Shown here one piece after another: positions 6,291 through 6,339 of a stretch of DNA of 6,339 nucleotides. Each line of letters begins with the position of its first letter. The stretch's first letter is position 1. The DNA is from an uncultured Dermabacteraceae bacterium (GTDB lineage Bacteria > Actinomycetota > Actinomycetes > Actinomycetales > Dermabacteraceae). Under the pieces are notes generated by a model, which made no database searches, had not been told where the DNA came from, and worked only from the letters and a program-made list of their open reading frames with translations. Location: assembly GCA_943913905.1 (NCBI GenBank), contig CALTZZ010000126.1, forward strand, positions 1-6,339. Reading direction: 5' to 3'. A program made the translations under genes and the position numbers.

Positions 6291-6339
6291 TCAGGCCTCG
6301 TCGGTGTCCTCGGTGAGGTTACGCGTACGGTTCACGTCG
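6291..6339 (-). CDS. rplA: C-terminal end of a minus-strand gene, probably ribosomal protein L1
   Basis: The minus strand reads an open frame from the window edge to TGA (6291-6293), encoding the last 15 residues DVNRTRNLTEDTDEA. From memory, actinobacterial L1 proteins often end in a stretch like GPGIPVD-NRTRNL followed by an acidic tail, which fits well. L1 forms the mobile L1 stalk of the 50S subunit near the E site, and in many bacteria rplA lies just ahead of rplJ-rplL. The strong terminator after the stop and the rplJ-like start on the same strand at the other end support the call. Fifteen residues are too few for certainty. Confidence 0.6.
   Translation of the reverse strand, partial: DVNRTRNLTEDTDEA

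Overview
The window looks like a chromosomal piece of a high-GC, fermentative Gram-positive actinobacterium. Both long genes strongly favour G or C at third codon positions. AdhE-type fermentation enzymes are known in Bifidobacterium, Actinomycetaceae and similar facultative or anaerobic actinobacteria. I cannot name the genus from the sequence alone.

Layout, left to right. (1) Positions 1-18, minus strand: a start codon at the very edge with a strong ribosome binding site. It is preceded by a structured minus-strand leader (about 60-252) that ends in an attenuator-like terminator hairpin (60-88). The leader and start look like those of rplJ (ribosomal protein L10). (2) Positions about 253-748: a divergent intergenic region with a CRP/GlxR-like palindrome, several other inverted repeats and a weak candidate promoter for the next gene. 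(3) Positions 749-3367, plus strand: adhE, the bifunctional acetaldehyde-CoA/alcohol dehydrogenase, with all key catalytic and metal-binding residues, followed by a hairpin terminator. (4) Positions 3422-3959: a gap of more than 500 bases with no convincing gene but with foldable sequence ahead of the next gene. (5) Positions 3960-5597, plus strand: a proton-coupled oligopeptide transporter of the POT/PTR family, followed by a perfect 17-bp terminator stem. (6) Positions 5661-6236: a gene-free stretch with about three imperfect ~53-bp tandem repeats and several GC-rich inverted repeats. (7) Positions 6237-6339, minus strand: a terminator and the last 15 codons of a gene whose C-terminus resembles ribosomal protein L1 (rplA).

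My overall reading is that the window spans the junction between the rplK-rplA and rplJ-rplL units, both on the minus strand. Two plus-strand metabolic genes, adhE and the peptide transporter, sit between them. Each has its own terminator, so they do not look like one operon. AdhE would regenerate NAD+ by turning acetyl-CoA into ethanol, and the POT protein would import di- and tripeptides. The two functions suit a fermentative, amino-acid-consuming lifestyle but are not mechanistically linked. I found no clearly new defence, mobile or biosynthetic system. The points most worth checking are the ribosomal leader, the CRP/GlxR-like site, the tandem repeats and the unassigned foldable region before the transporter.
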